Below are positions 12,580 to 25,714 of a DNA stretch of 64,000 nucleotides, piece by piece. The position numbers and the translations under genes were made by a program. Origin of the DNA: Heliocidaris erythrogramma (lineage: Eukaryota; Echinodermata; Echinoidea; Camarodonta; Echinometridae); contig CM046853.1 in assembly GCA_025617745.1 (NCBI GenBank), forward strand, positions 61,270,616-61,334,615, given 5' to 3'. The notes beneath the pieces are model-generated. The model was not told where the DNA came from. It worked only from the letters and a program-made list of their open reading frames with translations, and searched no databases. Position 1 is the stretch's first letter, and each line of letters opens with the position of its first letter.

Positions 12580-12999
12580 TCTTTTCTGTCCAATACAGTA
12601 TATTGCTCTTTTTCAATTACACCACCTCCTCATCTGTCATGTCTTGCCATCTTATTACTGTCTGGCAATAAATCGTCTTCTTGGGGCCAGAAGGACGTTG
12701 GTGCGAGCTAATGCCCTTCTGGCTCTCAATCAGACGAAATGCGCTTAGAAATCCCATATATTAATGCCAAGATTATTAATTAGAATAAAATTGGCTGATT
12801 CTCACCTTTCGGCACATTAACTAATGTATAGGTAATTCAAAAATGATATTGATTTATACTGTGCCACTATCATAAAGTTTGAAATTCTTTCAAAATGTGA
12901 TAATGCATGACCTCGGTGTAGATTTTGTTCTCTATTATGTTCCTTTGTTTGATTTCAATATTGAAATAAAGCGATGATTACAACTACACGTACTTCCTA

Positions 13000-13053
<54 letters not shown>

Positions 13054-13246
13054 CCTTACTCTCTCTATCTCTCTCTCTCTCCCTGTCTCTCACCATTTTC
13101 CCGCTATAAAATTATTTCCTCCCTTTCTGTCTTTCCCTTCTTAAAATCTCCCGTTATCACTTTCCCTCTCCCTGTCTGTCTGTCTTTCCCTCGTTTATAC
13201 AGTATATTGCTCTTTTCCTGTTCTCACTCTCCCCTCACACCCCCAA

Positions 13247-13275
<29 letters not shown>
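12549..13275. repeat. CT-rich pyrimidine microsatellite region
   Basis: (CT)n tracts at about 12549-12575, 13003-13085 and 13245-13272 are embedded in strongly pyrimidine-rich sequence on the plus strand. Leucine/serine-rich open frames across them are artefacts of the repeat. Confidence 0.9.
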
Positions 13276-13278
<3 letters not shown>

Positions 13279-16200
13279 TTTCTCTTTCTCCACTTTCACT
13301 TCATTTCATTTGTTCATTACAGACATGTTCGTAGGAATCTGTACCAAGCCAGTCAATATGTAAGAGAGACAAGCTTTACATTACACTCGCAGAATCCAAA
13401 ATGATACCTTTATTCAGTGAATGAGTAATTAAATGGACACTATAGATACGAGGGAACATTTACACACTTTTCATACATTGCCAATAATATATGTTTGGTC
13501 ATGTTGCTTAAAGTCATTACAGAGCTAGAGAGAGCGCTCTTCTTTCATATTGGAAGATTGGTCACTTTGTAGTGTACTACCAAAGTATGCCATGACCCAT
13601 AATTTCTACCCCGTATAAGCATGTAATTAGGCCCCAGGAAGAAAAAAAATTGATTGGCAAAATATTAATTTATTGTTGATTAGATGAGATTGATCATGCC
13701 CGAAAGATATTTTACTTTTCAAAGAATTTATTTATCATCAGAAAATGAATTTCTATTAATAATGCAAAGTTTAAAATGTTTTTCCCAAATCGCCCATTAA
13801 GGGTAAAACAACAGTACATCCATCATTAAGTTGTTTTCCTTCCTGACTCTTTGATCCTTTAATTAAATTATTCTGTCTTTATTAATGTTTCTTCATTTCG
13901 TATCATAAAAACAATTAATAGTGGTCAAGATTTACAAAATGACACTATCGGACCTTAACACATTATCACTACAATGACTACTTTACACGTATGTTGTTGC
14001 TGTAACTGTGGTCCTTGGCAATATTTAATTATCATAATTAAAGTAATCATGACGTAATTACTATTATCAATGATGATCCTTCAAAATTTGACAATTACCT
14101 TATCGTGCAAAGTATAAAGAAATTAAAATTCTAAGTTTGTTTCCAATGTTACTTTATTTTCCATTTTACTTTAACATATATATTTGTTCATTTTATTACA
14201 AAAAGATTTTACCGTTGCTTCAGAATAGATAAAGATTTTACCGTTGCAGCAAAATAAATAAAGGGATCAAAAAAAATATAATTATATCTTATCTTCAAAT
14301 TAAAAAAATGTCTTCTTAAGTGATATATTCATTGTTAAATACCTATAATGACATTACTTTCTTCTTTAATATAACGTATCAAGTGACTTTTCGATTCTAA
14401 TTCTAATTACTATTGGTCAACTGATAGATAATTTGAATTTAAATAAAGAAAAATTAAGCTATAATTGAAGTTAGCATTGATTACAGCAAGAATGTCATAA
14501 ATATACTCAATGTGTCAGTATGATCTTATTTTCAAATTACTGGTCATTTGGAAACATTACCCATATTATAAATAATTTTGGAGATTAAACATGGGGTTCT
14601 CTTGCAACGGATAAGGTCTAAAATAATGAGTCAAAATCACAATAAAATTAAAGCAATCAATTCCTGGGCCTTATGGCGATTAACAGAATATTAATGGAAA
14701 TAGCATTTCAAGCTGAATTTCTAGATGTTTGTTTATAACTACTCAATTTCATTCATTTGTACAAATTTGCCATGTGCGATGTCATGTACGGTAAAAGCAT
14801 ACTACATAATACATTTGAAAATATTGAAAAGAAGAAATGACGCACTTTTGTTTCATTTCTTGGCAACATTCACAACTGCCAACGAACATTTTACTTCAAA
14901 AATGAACCACGCATCTTTTGGATATGATAAGTTCATGTTGTCGAAATCTTACATCGAATTTAAAGAATGATTTTATCGTAGGAAAGTGGCATTTAATCTG
15001 ATGAATCAATTTCGATTCATTGACGGTGCTCCTGAATATTATCACACATTTAAATGCCCATGACATAGTTAAAGTCACGTGCTAGAGATACTTTTACCCT
15101 CTCTTTTGGCCTAAACACGTCGTGAGTCCTGATCAAGAACCCAATACATGTATATAGTTGGTCAAAATAATTTTCATATTCAACGCAATGAACAGAAACT
15201 AAACTGAATTTGAGTTGAAAATATATCAAGCATGTCATATTCAAGTGGCATATAATGCAAACTTTTAGACTTGCAAGTTTTTAAAGGTAACTTTTAAGTA
15301 CATTTACCATTGTCGTCGTCTGTTTTCTTGTTTATGATAACACTGAAATCTTATGATTTGCAATATTTTGCAAATATCTTCCCAAGATGCGGTTCCATTA
15401 TTCTCATACACAATGATTAGGGCAGTCAGTGTCTTCCACAGCGTAAGTATTGGTCAAGTCGCACTTCTCCTTTCTCAGACGCAAACCATTCTCTCCTAAT
15501 ACCCATTGCACAAAAAGCTTTATTTTGATTGCGTTATTACCTGATCAAGCCGATGGAGATAATGAATACTTCAGTAATATAACGCAAAATCTGTGCTGTT
15601 CATTTTGCATTCACTTTTTGTCCGATATCAAATGGTGCGTCAAAGACCCCAGAAGTCGCTGACGCAGCCCTACGTCACCAAATGGCGCATCGTGAGCAAC
15701 ACGATTAATGACATTGAACGAGTGGATAATGTTTCAAAAGTAACACAGAGAGGGAGATGGAACTGTGCGTACCCTCCCGTCAAAATTGTTCTCAGTTATT
15801 CATTCAGTCTATGAATAAGGCTAAGCCGACTGCTTCGTTGCTGTAGCTTTGGAAATGGAATAATTGGACTTTTGATTTGGCGAGAGGAAAGCCAACGATA
15901 AAAAGTCAAATTATAAAAAAAATGTGGTACTATTAAACGAAACGGTCACATAAGTCGGACTTTTGATGTACATGCGTTGTTGGTGGCCCCAAATTAAGGG
16001 AGCTTTTCGCTATTCGTTACAGCGACTGATAAAATACCGATAGTTCTACAACATTATCATCCAAGTAGCTAAATTTGGGAGTAGGCCTAATTATCTCAAG
16101 TTAACATGGTTTGGCGAAGGACAGAGACACAATACCATTGAGATTAAGAATATCCAAATCGTGACAAGGTTGACAAAGAATATCATTCTTTTGATCGACA

Positions 16201-17102
16201 GAACATGAAACAATTCGAATGGTAGGACGGATTCTTGTTCTTATAGGGCAGAAATGTGGTTTTTATTATCATCTTCGTTTATTCATTATGAATACAAACG
16301 AGATCTTCCAAAAGACAAACACAATATAAAGTCTTATCAGTATCTTTACACAATTTATGATAACTAACACAACATATAAACAGTGCCTTCTATATATATT
16401 TACAATTAGATATCTGTGCCAAGATGAAGAGAGAGAGAGAGAGAAAAAAATATATATATCAAACGGGAGCTTTTCCCTCCATCACAATACCAGTAAATGG
16501 TTTTTTTTTAAATTTAAACTATCAGTGTATCTTACCACATTTCGTTAGGATTCATTTGCAGGAGGAAAATGGATTCTTTCTCTCTTTTAGGTTTAATTCA
16601 CACAATTATACCTATGATACAAGCATACAAAATTGATTCCAGCATAGGGCGACATGTCTGAGCTAAAAATACAATTTCATAAATTTGCACGCCATCATGT
16701 TCTTTACTAGGCATTGGTAATGTAATTGAATACTTTTCAATAGTTTTCATTTGTCCCTTTTGACTCAAAGGATAATGACAAAAACACTTTTTCTTTTTGC
16801 ACCGTTAGTTGCTTCCCCTAAAGTTTTGATATAATACTTACTCTAGCTACACGGGAAAAGAACCCAAAGCAAACATATACCAATGTACAAGTAAAATTGA
16901 TTTTAGAATTGTATTTGTTTTCTAACCGTTCAATAACAACGCATTCGCAGAAAAGGCATTATGAAGATGAACCATTTGAGAACAGCTAGCCTGTGATTGA
17001 TTCTGTGTAAAGTGTAATCGTTTTTCTCATGATATCTTTTTCGAAAATATTCTGTTAAAAGAATGACAACGAAGCAGAACCCGGCTGGTGTGATCACTGA
17101 TG

Positions 17103-19197
17103 TTACCAGCCGTTGACCGGGTTTCTTTCTCCAAGTAAAGCCGATAAATCTAACGCAAGAGCATCTTCTGGATCAACATTGCCTAGTAACATGTCCCTTG
17201 GGTCTTCCACCTCTGGCCTCGTGTCGACCATGATGTCATCCAGGAGATCTTCTAGAGCTAATTCTCCTTCATCTGTATCTTGGTTATCGTTCGTGTCATA
17301 AAGTTGGGTTAGCCTAAAGAAGTCCATGGTGTCGTCTTCCGGGACGAATCGCTTGTTGATGTTCGATTCCTGTTCGAGTGCTTCCCCGCCGACGAACTGG
17401 CGCTTTCCACCAGGAAACTGTCGTTTTCCACCTGGATATTGCCTCTTGCCTCCGGGATACTGTCGTTTACCACCAGGGTACTGTCGCTTACCTCCAGGGT
17501 ATTGTCGGATTTCCATGGGCAGGAGGTCTTGATCGCCTTCCGAACGTTTTCCACCAGGGTATTGCCTTTTGCCACCAGGGTATTGCCTTTTACCTCCTGG
17601 ATATTGACGCTTCCCACCAGGGTACTGTCGCTTGCCACCGGGCCATTGACGCTTTCCACCCGGGTATTGACGTAGCTCTGGTGATGGTATAAGTTCACCT
17701 CCGACGAACTGCCTTTTGCCTCCTGGATATTGGCGCTTGCCGCCGGGGTATTGTCGTTTGCCCCCAGGATACTGTCGCTTGCCTCCCGGATACTGTCTTT
17801 TGCCACCTGGGTACTGGCGTTTCTCTGAATCGGGGGACAACATGTCAAGTTCTTCTTCCTCTGCTTCCTCTGCTACGTCGTCCCAAAATTGATGCCTTAG
17901 AGGGATTTCTTTTCCCTGCACCCAGTCAGCTATCTCTACATATGGACAGAAAAAAATATGAGAGTATAATAAGTTGATAATTAATGATACATGCATTGTG
18001 CAAGTAGTCATGTTGCTTTTACCTAGGACCTACAAAATATTTACAGAAAATGTTATGGTCCAAGCATCACCACAAAACTGAAAGCATTCGTTTAATGATA
18101 TAATTTCATGATAAAAGCATCATCTAGGACTAACATTATTTGAACACAGTAATCATAATTTCGAAATTTGTAAACGTTGGAACGTTTTTAACGTTCCCTC
18201 AAAGATCCAACTCATATGCTTCGTCACACGCTGAAATAATAACCAAAATTGTGTTTAATTTAATATCTTGATAGTGACCATGCTTTGTTGACAACGACTA
18301 CTACACCCTCGCAGTCAGGTAATTATTGTTAGAGATGATGAAAATCACGGACGAAACGATTTCACGCCTAGTTAATTTTAATCAAATGTGACAAGTTTGA
18401 CAAGTATGTAATTGCAACAATCAACTCATAATCGGGGTGAACAAGACGGCAATACTGAAGCAGACCTTGGGTTCTGTCCTGAAATTTCTGTTAATGAACT
18501 TGCAATTATTTATCGGCAAGGTTGACAGGAGAAATGCGAGAGAAATCACGATTAATTGAATGCGTTCACCGACAATTAGAATTTACAACGTCGAAAATGA
18601 TAGAAAAGAATATTATGCAAATACACACTGGTGTGAATTCATGCATATAGACTGAATGTATATATAACGGTTACATGTCGTTTTTCCGAAGGTTCAGAAT
18701 TCCGAAGTTTCTTTTTTCCGACGGTTCGTTTATCCGCAGGTTCGTTACTCCGACGGTTCGTAATTCCGAATATGAAATAGGGTTCATAATTCCAAAAATG
18801 AAAAATGTATTATTATCATTAAATATTTTACTAAGTGATGGTTTGTCTGTGTAACACTTCGTAATCTATTCAAACGAATATTGACGAAATAAAGTTGATA
18901 ATCACGAATATATCCAGTTAAATTAAAAAAAAAAATCAATAACTTTGAAAATAGTGCTGTTGTGTTGGAACCGGTTATATACTACTAAAAAAAAAACGTT
19001 TCCCAAATGCTTGAAGGCAGTCTCTTTCGCAATGTACTCAACTGTATCTTTAAACTGATAATGATTTGAACTGTACCTGGCCCATCGTTCTCAGTAACTA
19101 CGAGTTCTTTTCCTAGGACGGTTGGTAGTGCAGCTCCACCCCACGTGACGTATCCCAGAATGCAAGCCCACAGATATAATCCCACAGTCACCTTCAT
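17103..19197 (-). CDS. TRH: TRH-type neuropeptide precursor
   Basis: Secreted precursor of thyrotropin-releasing-hormone-type peptides, processed in neurosecretory vesicles. Coding exon 1 is 19077-19197 (40 codons plus 1 nt); coding exon 2 is 17103-17935, joined by GT-AG (donor CAG/GTACAG, acceptor TATGTAG/AG). Product 317 aa. Residues 1 to about 23 form a signal peptide (MKVTVGLYLWACILGYVTWG start). After an acidic spacer come 18 peptide units: QYPG x14, QWPG x1, QFPG x1 and QFVG x2. Sixteen are in the form QXPG-G-KR, giving pyroglutamyl N-terminus, C-terminal amide from the extra Gly and dibasic cleavage. The two QFVGG units are followed by Glu and not KR; two blocks begin after a single Arg (ELR, EIR). 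An acidic C-terminal region ends in NPVNGW. This peptide set is the one known from sea urchin TRH-type precursors. A further 5' UTR exon boundary is likely near 19304. Confidence 0.96.
17936..19076 (-). other. TRH-type gene intron with TTCCGA-type short repeats
   Basis: The only intron within the coding region, with a near-consensus donor and a short pyrimidine-rich acceptor. At about 18685-18795 it contains five to six degenerate repeats of a ~19-21 bp unit built on GGTTCGTNATTCCGA. No coding potential was seen. Confidence 0.8.
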
Positions 19198-19304
19198 GGC
19201 CAGGCCCTCTTGCTAAGTCCCACACGTAAAGATTTGCGTGAGTTCTCCTAGTCGCTCATCTATGGTTCTCTTTCAACTGGCGAGCAAATAAAGTGGGTTT
19301 TGAC
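19198..19304 (-). other. Probable 5' UTR part of the TRH-type gene's first coding exon
   Basis: On the minus strand TTCATTGCAG/GTC ends at 19304/19305, a good 3' splice site 107 bp upstream of the start codon. This implies at least one non-coding exon further upstream (higher coordinate), which I could not locate. Confidence 0.5.
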
Positions 19305-20974
19305 CTGCAATGAAGAATCAGAAATACCGTATTAGTGAAAGACTGGTTTTAAAGAATCATTATATGCCTGCTAATAAAAAGTCAGAATTCTAGATTGTGA
19401 ATTTAAGATGAATAAACATTTTTTTTTTACTCCATGTATTCCTTCAATCCCAATCTTTGAATTCAGATACCACTGTTTTGTGCATTAATGCGCTGGCATT
19501 TTGAAACAGTTATACGATAAAAAAGTACAAGTCGATGTAGTACGTGTACGGTTGTATTCAAACGTATGGGTATTTTGCAATATTCCTAAAGTATGCAAAT
19601 TTCTACGTTCTTTGATTTTCACTCCAAACTTCTCATCCGTCTTTCGGAAAGGGTGAATTTGTGGGGAAGAGTGAATTCGTGGGGATATTATGGGTCAGCA
19701 CGCACGCACGCACGCACGTGAAAAATTAAAACGGTCTTAATGTGGTCTAGTATTCACGTAAAGGTGGGTAAAAAATTGACACAAAATTCAATTTCAATAT
19801 CAGAATCCCATATGATACCCTGGCACTACGTTCTTAGGCGTGAGTTCTTTCTTTTTCTTTTCTTTTTTGCTAGAAAAAGCAAGGACGGTCATACTACAGA
19901 GAAAATTAGCAAAGATAAATTGAGCGTTAAGAGTGAACGATATAATCTTGTCATAAATGTAAACACCAAGTCAGAGAAGAATTGCTCTTATCACGTTTTG
20001 TCAAACGTGTGGACATCACAACGACGAACATTGCAGATAAAAAAAATCGATTGACCCCAAACAGACGACAGAGCAATAAGGCGCCAAAAAGCAAATGTGA
20101 AAGTCAAAAGTACATCCATCGTGTAACATGATTTCTTTTTCTTAAAATATCTGTTTGCAAGATGTCGTCAGTATTCTTCAGAAGAAAGCGTCCACATTCC
20201 ATGCGCAGACGATTTTATTGGAAGTACAAATATGCCGAGGGATATTATTACTACCCTGGTGATCTTATTACACCAATGCCATGAGCAGGGAGGGGATATT
20301 GATAAATTGGGCGATGAAAATGTTCCGGCAAATTTGGCGGATTATCGTCCATTTCAAAATTTGAAACGCCTTGCAATCTGCCGGAGTCAACGGATCACTC
20401 CCTCCAAGATGAGGAAAAACTAAGAAAGCATGTTGCACCGTGAAAGAGTTCAGGCAAACTAATGGGCATATGTGGGATTTGAAAATTGGTCATTGAATCT
20501 GAGACTATTATCGTTACTGGTGTCAGTTAATGCAATATGAATTTTAGAATACATGTGCTTTTAAGTAAACAAGGTTTTCGAAGGCATTCACTTATATGTG
20601 AGGTTTTGAAATTTGATGGATGTCACTGTAATTTTCAAGATTATATCTTCATCCGAATTTTACAGATCTTTCACAGTTCTTGGAACTGAGAAAATAGAGT
20701 TCTCTATATTTGAAGTAAAGTGTGAACAATAAAGGATAAGCGAAAGAGAATCCTTCGTGGCAGATTTCATAATGATTCTGCATGGATGTTAACTAATAAC
20801 GTATAAACCGTGAAAACATACTTTTTCAGTGGTGTCGTTTATATATTATATAGATTTTTTTTTTCTCTCTCTCTCTCTATATATTATTATTATTATTATT
20901 ATTATCAATGCAGGTAACGGGGATTTATATTTTATACTTTTAGATATAATTTTGACATAATTTTCAAGTTTTCT

Positions 20975-21716
20975 TAATTTCAAAAGAAGCTAAATCCATT
21001 TTTGACCGAAATTGAATTTCGGACATGGGAATCGATTGCACTATATCGCATTGACAATTTTTTTTTTTAATTGAAAAGAAATTGGTTACAAATTTAGGTT
21101 TCATTCAAAAAGGGGCTAAATCCAAAACCGTTTCATTCCAAAAGCAGCCAAATCCACTATAGTTCATTTAGGATTTGTTTATTTAACCACATTCCCTAAA
21201 GCTATGTATTAAGATTTTTACGTATATGGTGTGGGTACCAGTCTAGTTCATCAGTGCAAAATTTTGATAATAAGATTAACCGAGTTTTGTTATTTTTATG
21301 AATATTTTTTTTGATTTAGTTCCTTTTGGAAAGAAACATCGAAAAATCCCTGCCTTCCGAAAAAAATTAAAAATTAATTAAAAAAAAAAATTAATAATAT
21401 CAACAAATAAACATCTGAAAAGATGTAAATGTACTCTGCTAGCAATATTAATGTTTCGTGTTGAATTCCGATTGCTAAAGGTGTTTAAATGTGCAGAAAA
21501 AGACTTTGTTTCATTCCAAAAGGGGCTAAATCCATGGAAATAAAAATCATAACAGTTTCTTAAAAATTGAAATTGACTGCTAGATTTTAAAAACATTATA
21601 AAATTAATCTAAGACAATAGCCTTACCATACATATCAAATAAAGTAACAGTGGACAAGGGAAAAAATGGTAAATCAAAAACGCTAAATGTGGATTTAGCT
21701 CCTTTTGGAATGAAAC
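20975..21716. mobile_element. Cluster of inverted repeats, including a 209-bp MITE-like element
   Basis: The motif TTTCATTCCAAAAGGGGCTA (continuing AATCCA) or its complement occurs at about 20977, 21098, 21133, 21313, 21508 and 21690. The last pair (21508 and 21716 ends) forms a clean element with ~27-bp inverted ends and no coding interior. The others suggest nested or tandem copies of the same family with different ages. Confidence 0.6.
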
Positions 21717-21962
21717 TCTTCATTTGTTGATGCAGAGTTTTCCATGACTAAGTGGAAAATACATGCAGCTAATGTACCCAATATTACCTGTCTGTCAAGT
21801 TCAATACTAAGAGCGTTTAATAATGCATAGCGAGATTAACCCAAAACTACCAAAATGCATAATACCAGCTCATCAATGATTCACCATTCTATACAAATAT
21901 ATAAATTAATGAATATACGTATTACCATCTTCTTCTAGCTGCTAGAAAATTCTTTATCAAAA

Positions 21963-22498
21963 GCAAGGGAATCGCTTTTTATCCTGAACCTGAGGAACGG
22001 CATAACATCTTTTTTTTTTCTCACACCGATACCTGTTGATGGATAACTTCTGAATGCTTTCGAATACCTTGAAATACATACCATGATAATATCATCTCTA
22101 TATCTATTTGTGTATTATATATTCTTGTTATATTATCTATGATCTGATGATGGTATTGTTTTGTTTCAGTGTGAATGAATGGATAATCAACATATTATTC
22201 TGATAAGGTTGTTGCATCCAATAATTAAAAAATCATCAAATCTATCAGATGCAAGGGAAGTACACTTTTTATCCTGAACCTGAGAAACGGCATAACATTT
22301 TTTTTTCTAACGCCGATGCCTCGATCATGTTAACGGATAACTTCAGAATGTTTTCGAATACCCTGAAATACATACCATGATAATATTTTTCACCTATTTG
22401 TGTATTATATATTCTTGTTATATCTATGATCTGATGATGGTATTGTTTTGTTTTAGTGTGAATCAACATACTATTCTGATAAGGTTGTTGCATCCCAC
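21963..22498. repeat. Tandem duplication of ~290 bp
   Basis: 21963-22223 and 22252-22498 both contain TTTTTATCCTGAACCTGAG, AACGGCATAACAT, CTTGAAATACATACCATGA-like and GATAAGGTTGTTGCATCC segments in the same order, with moderate divergence and small indels. Confidence 0.75.
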
Positions 22499-24908
22499 AC
22501 ATTAAAATGAATTTAAAAAAAAAATGAACGATATAATGATAATCAACATTAGTATGCGATCTTATTGCTATTTTTGTGAATATGTTAACACGATACTTTT
22601 TTTTAGTATATTCAGTAAAAATTATTTATTAGTTTACTCATTATTAGGAAAAAGTCAAGCAGCTCACATTACGTCAATGTGATGCTCAGTACTATTATCG
22701 CCCACGTTGAACAATGAAACAGAGTGGGTAGGCCTAAAACTTCATATTTTAGTTCATAATCATTGCAACTTATTCTAATTATTGTAAATTCTAAAGTAAT
22801 GGATGCTATCCTTTTGTCGGAAATTAGAGCGAATAACCTTGATGTGTGTTTGTGCAGGACATCATGACGGGGAATAGATATGAGATTAGCGATTTTCATT
22901 TCCATATGGCTTTATGTTTCAAACCTTGACATTAGCTCACGATTAACATCGAATAGCCTGGCGATACAATGCGTAATCTATCTAATTATTTGGCAATTTT
23001 CTCACATTTTACTTCCCCATTTATAACTTGTTCCTTTGTGAAATGCTCCTATATTAGTTGGCGTGGGATGCTGGTATGGCCCGCAATCATTTTTCCTAAT
23101 CACACCTTATATAGGCGATGCTATCGGGGGCGCCAATTCAGTGGTTGGAGGTGTGTGTTGTTTATTGTATAACCGACGATGACGCACATGGGTTTATTCA
23201 TGATTAGGAGAATGGACTGTGATTAATACAAGAATACAGTGGTTGAACCTGTCATTCCCGTGTTACCAATGGTGATGATTATCAAATATTTTGCTTGATT
23301 ATGATTTATCTTCTGTCATAGACTCCACTGAGAGGTAGATAAAAAAAAAATCCCATGTCTAATATTATATCACACGCATGCAGGTACAGAAATAAACTCA
23401 TTCTGAATAGGGCTTTTCAGTCATATGCTTCCTTAGATACTAGTGGCTTTTGATTTTTAAATGGCTGTGGCTTAAACTGGATCTCCAGGGATTACATGAG
23501 TACTGAACCCTGGTTTAATGATGTACGACCCTTTCCTTTCCACGCTCTTTAAATTCAACCAACAAAGTGTTTTGTTTTATATTCCTACCTATATAACATT
23601 GCAATACTCTGCAAATGTATGTATTATGCATTCATTATTTAAATACAATACGCAAGAATGCTCTTTTTTATTTGTAAAATGGCATCGTATAAAATAACCT
23701 TCTCCGAAAAAGTGAGGTTCGTTTTAATGACTGTGATAATTTCTCACGTATTCCACAGGCAGAAATCTTATTAGTATAAAACACAGAATGACGCATAAAG
23801 TCATGCTTACTGAAGATATTACTCTTTCTTCAAATCTCTAAGGCTGTATGATAGTCCCTGTCCTACCATTATAAGTCACTCAAATTGGACTAAAAAAAAG
23901 AAGGGTGGGAGGGAGAAAAAATATAAATGTGAAAAAATGGAATGATAAGGATTTACACACCACTTTGAGAGTGTTATTGGAACACTTTAGCGCTGATCAT
24001 AAATGCGACTGTTCTCTTTGCTTCATCTCCTAACCTATATTTTTGCGATTTGATGCCAAAAGATGCCAAAAGTAAGATTGCGAATCTTGTGTAGTTCCTT
24101 TAGCATATGGTTTTCGCTTTAGAATTCCTCAAATTATCCACAAATTATCAGCTCATCCTCATAAAAACAGTATTAGATTTTGATATTATACAGCCATGAA
24201 AAAAAATTGTTAGACCAAGATGGTTTCAGACAATTCTTTTTTCTGTGGTATGGGTACAAATTGAAGATGGTTCTTTTTGTATGTGTGATGGTGACGTCAC
24301 TCTTTACCTCAAACCTGCCAATTTCTTTCCTGTGGTATTATTGTTTATGGATATACCTGTCGGTATGGCCCCTCGCAATCTTATCTTCAATTCCGTAACA
24401 TACAGTTAGTTGTAATCAACAATTTGCTCCTTCAAAACACCCCTAAAATTACGGAGTTACATATAAATTATTGACATTGCTTCGTGTCCGATTTTATAGA
24501 GCAGAAATTAATGCAGTCAAGATATTCATAAAGTATGGGATTAAGAAGAGCAAAGAATTTAGGGGGAAATAGCAGACCATATATAAAATCAAGTACCGCA
24601 CCCTTTTTTAGACTTAGAGTCCATCAGTCCATGCAACTCTTAGTGTCGTTGTGACAAATGCATGTGTGACCGGTCCGGATAAGACTTCTTAGTGTAGCGT
24701 TTAGCTCAGAAAGAATGCTTCTAAGTCCGTCCATAGTGCCTCAGATCTTCACTTGTATTAGCACCGGCAGCCTTAATTATTGCAGAGTACATTTTAATGA
24801 CGATAAGCTACCAGGTATAATTTTATTATACCGGGGTCGAGAGAAACAGTTGTTGCTCTCTTTCCTAGTATGTTCCCTGATTCGAACCTTCAATCTTTTG
24901 GTTGAAAA

Positions 24909-25408
24909 NNNNNNNNNNNNNNNNNNNNNNNNNNNNNNNNNNNNNNNNNNNNNNNNNNNNNNNNNNNNNNNNNNNNNNNNNNNNNNNNNNNNNNNNNNNN
25001 NNNNNNNNNNNNNNNNNNNNNNNNNNNNNNNNNNNNNNNNNNNNNNNNNNNNNNNNNNNNNNNNNNNNNNNNNNNNNNNNNNNNNNNNNNNNNNNNNNNN
25101 NNNNNNNNNNNNNNNNNNNNNNNNNNNNNNNNNNNNNNNNNNNNNNNNNNNNNNNNNNNNNNNNNNNNNNNNNNNNNNNNNNNNNNNNNNNNNNNNNNNN
25201 NNNNNNNNNNNNNNNNNNNNNNNNNNNNNNNNNNNNNNNNNNNNNNNNNNNNNNNNNNNNNNNNNNNNNNNNNNNNNNNNNNNNNNNNNNNNNNNNNNNN
25301 NNNNNNNNNNNNNNNNNNNNNNNNNNNNNNNNNNNNNNNNNNNNNNNNNNNNNNNNNNNNNNNNNNNNNNNNNNNNNNNNNNNNNNNNNNNNNNNNNNNN
25401 NNNNNNNN
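24909..25408. other. Assembly gap (500 Ns)
   Basis: Exactly 500 Ns. The round length suggests a placeholder for unknown size. Open frames called across it are meaningless. It lies where the last exons of HSPA14 are expected. Confidence 0.99.
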
Positions 25409-25714
25409 AAGAAACATAGGCAAGCAACTCTCACTAAATAGTTTCAAATTTTAATATCGTCTTAAACAAGAAATCACAAAATCCCCCTAAAAAAGATAAA
25501 TAATATTAATCCAAAATAAAGTGTCTGAGAATGCCTGCAGGATAAATAAACATGAATAACTCACTAATAACTATTTATTAATTAATGTTGTCTTGTATTT
25601 CTAGTCACAGAAACCAAAATTATCACACTTTCAGAAACGAATATACATTGTATATATTTTAGTTAATTTGTCTAGTTCTAGATATGATTTATCTAGTATA
25701 CTTGTGACACCTAC

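Larger units (their letters stand above)
8740..17102. other. Long intergenic region without recognisable gene
   Basis: About 8.4 kb, AT-rich, with no spliced or unspliced gene that I can support. It holds the palindrome, tandem duplication, dispersed repeat and pyrimidine microsatellites listed separately; 13.3-17.1 kb shows essentially nothing but AT-rich unique sequence. Part of it lies 3' of the TRH-type gene and should contain its 3' UTR and poly(A) site, which I could not place with confidence (TTTATT, i.e. minus-strand AATAAA, occurs at 16278-16283). Confidence 0.55.
19305..24908. other. Region between TRH-type gene and assembly gap; no gene seen
   Basis: About 5.6 kb of AT-rich DNA. 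It should contain the TRH-type promoter and upstream UTR exon(s), and possibly the 3' end of HSPA14 near the gap, but none can be placed. It contains an (ACGC)n microsatellite (about 19697-19719), a family of short inverted repeats (20.97-21.72 kb) and a ~290 bp tandem duplication (21.96-22.50 kb). Open frames here are short and unconvincing. Confidence 0.5.

Noticed and set aside
12353-12748. 131-codon plus-strand open frame
   Set aside because: Half of it is CT microsatellite translation; no independent coding evidence.
17309-17848. 179-codon minus-strand frame and several plus-strand frames over the TRH precursor
   Set aside because: They are alternative-frame shadows of the 21-bp coding repeats of the TRH-type gene.
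20161-20280. Short arginine/tyrosine-rich frame (39 codons)
   Set aside because: Too short and without context to distinguish from chance.
24715-25447. Long open frames across the N run
   Set aside because: They are produced by Ns being translated as X; no real sequence supports them.
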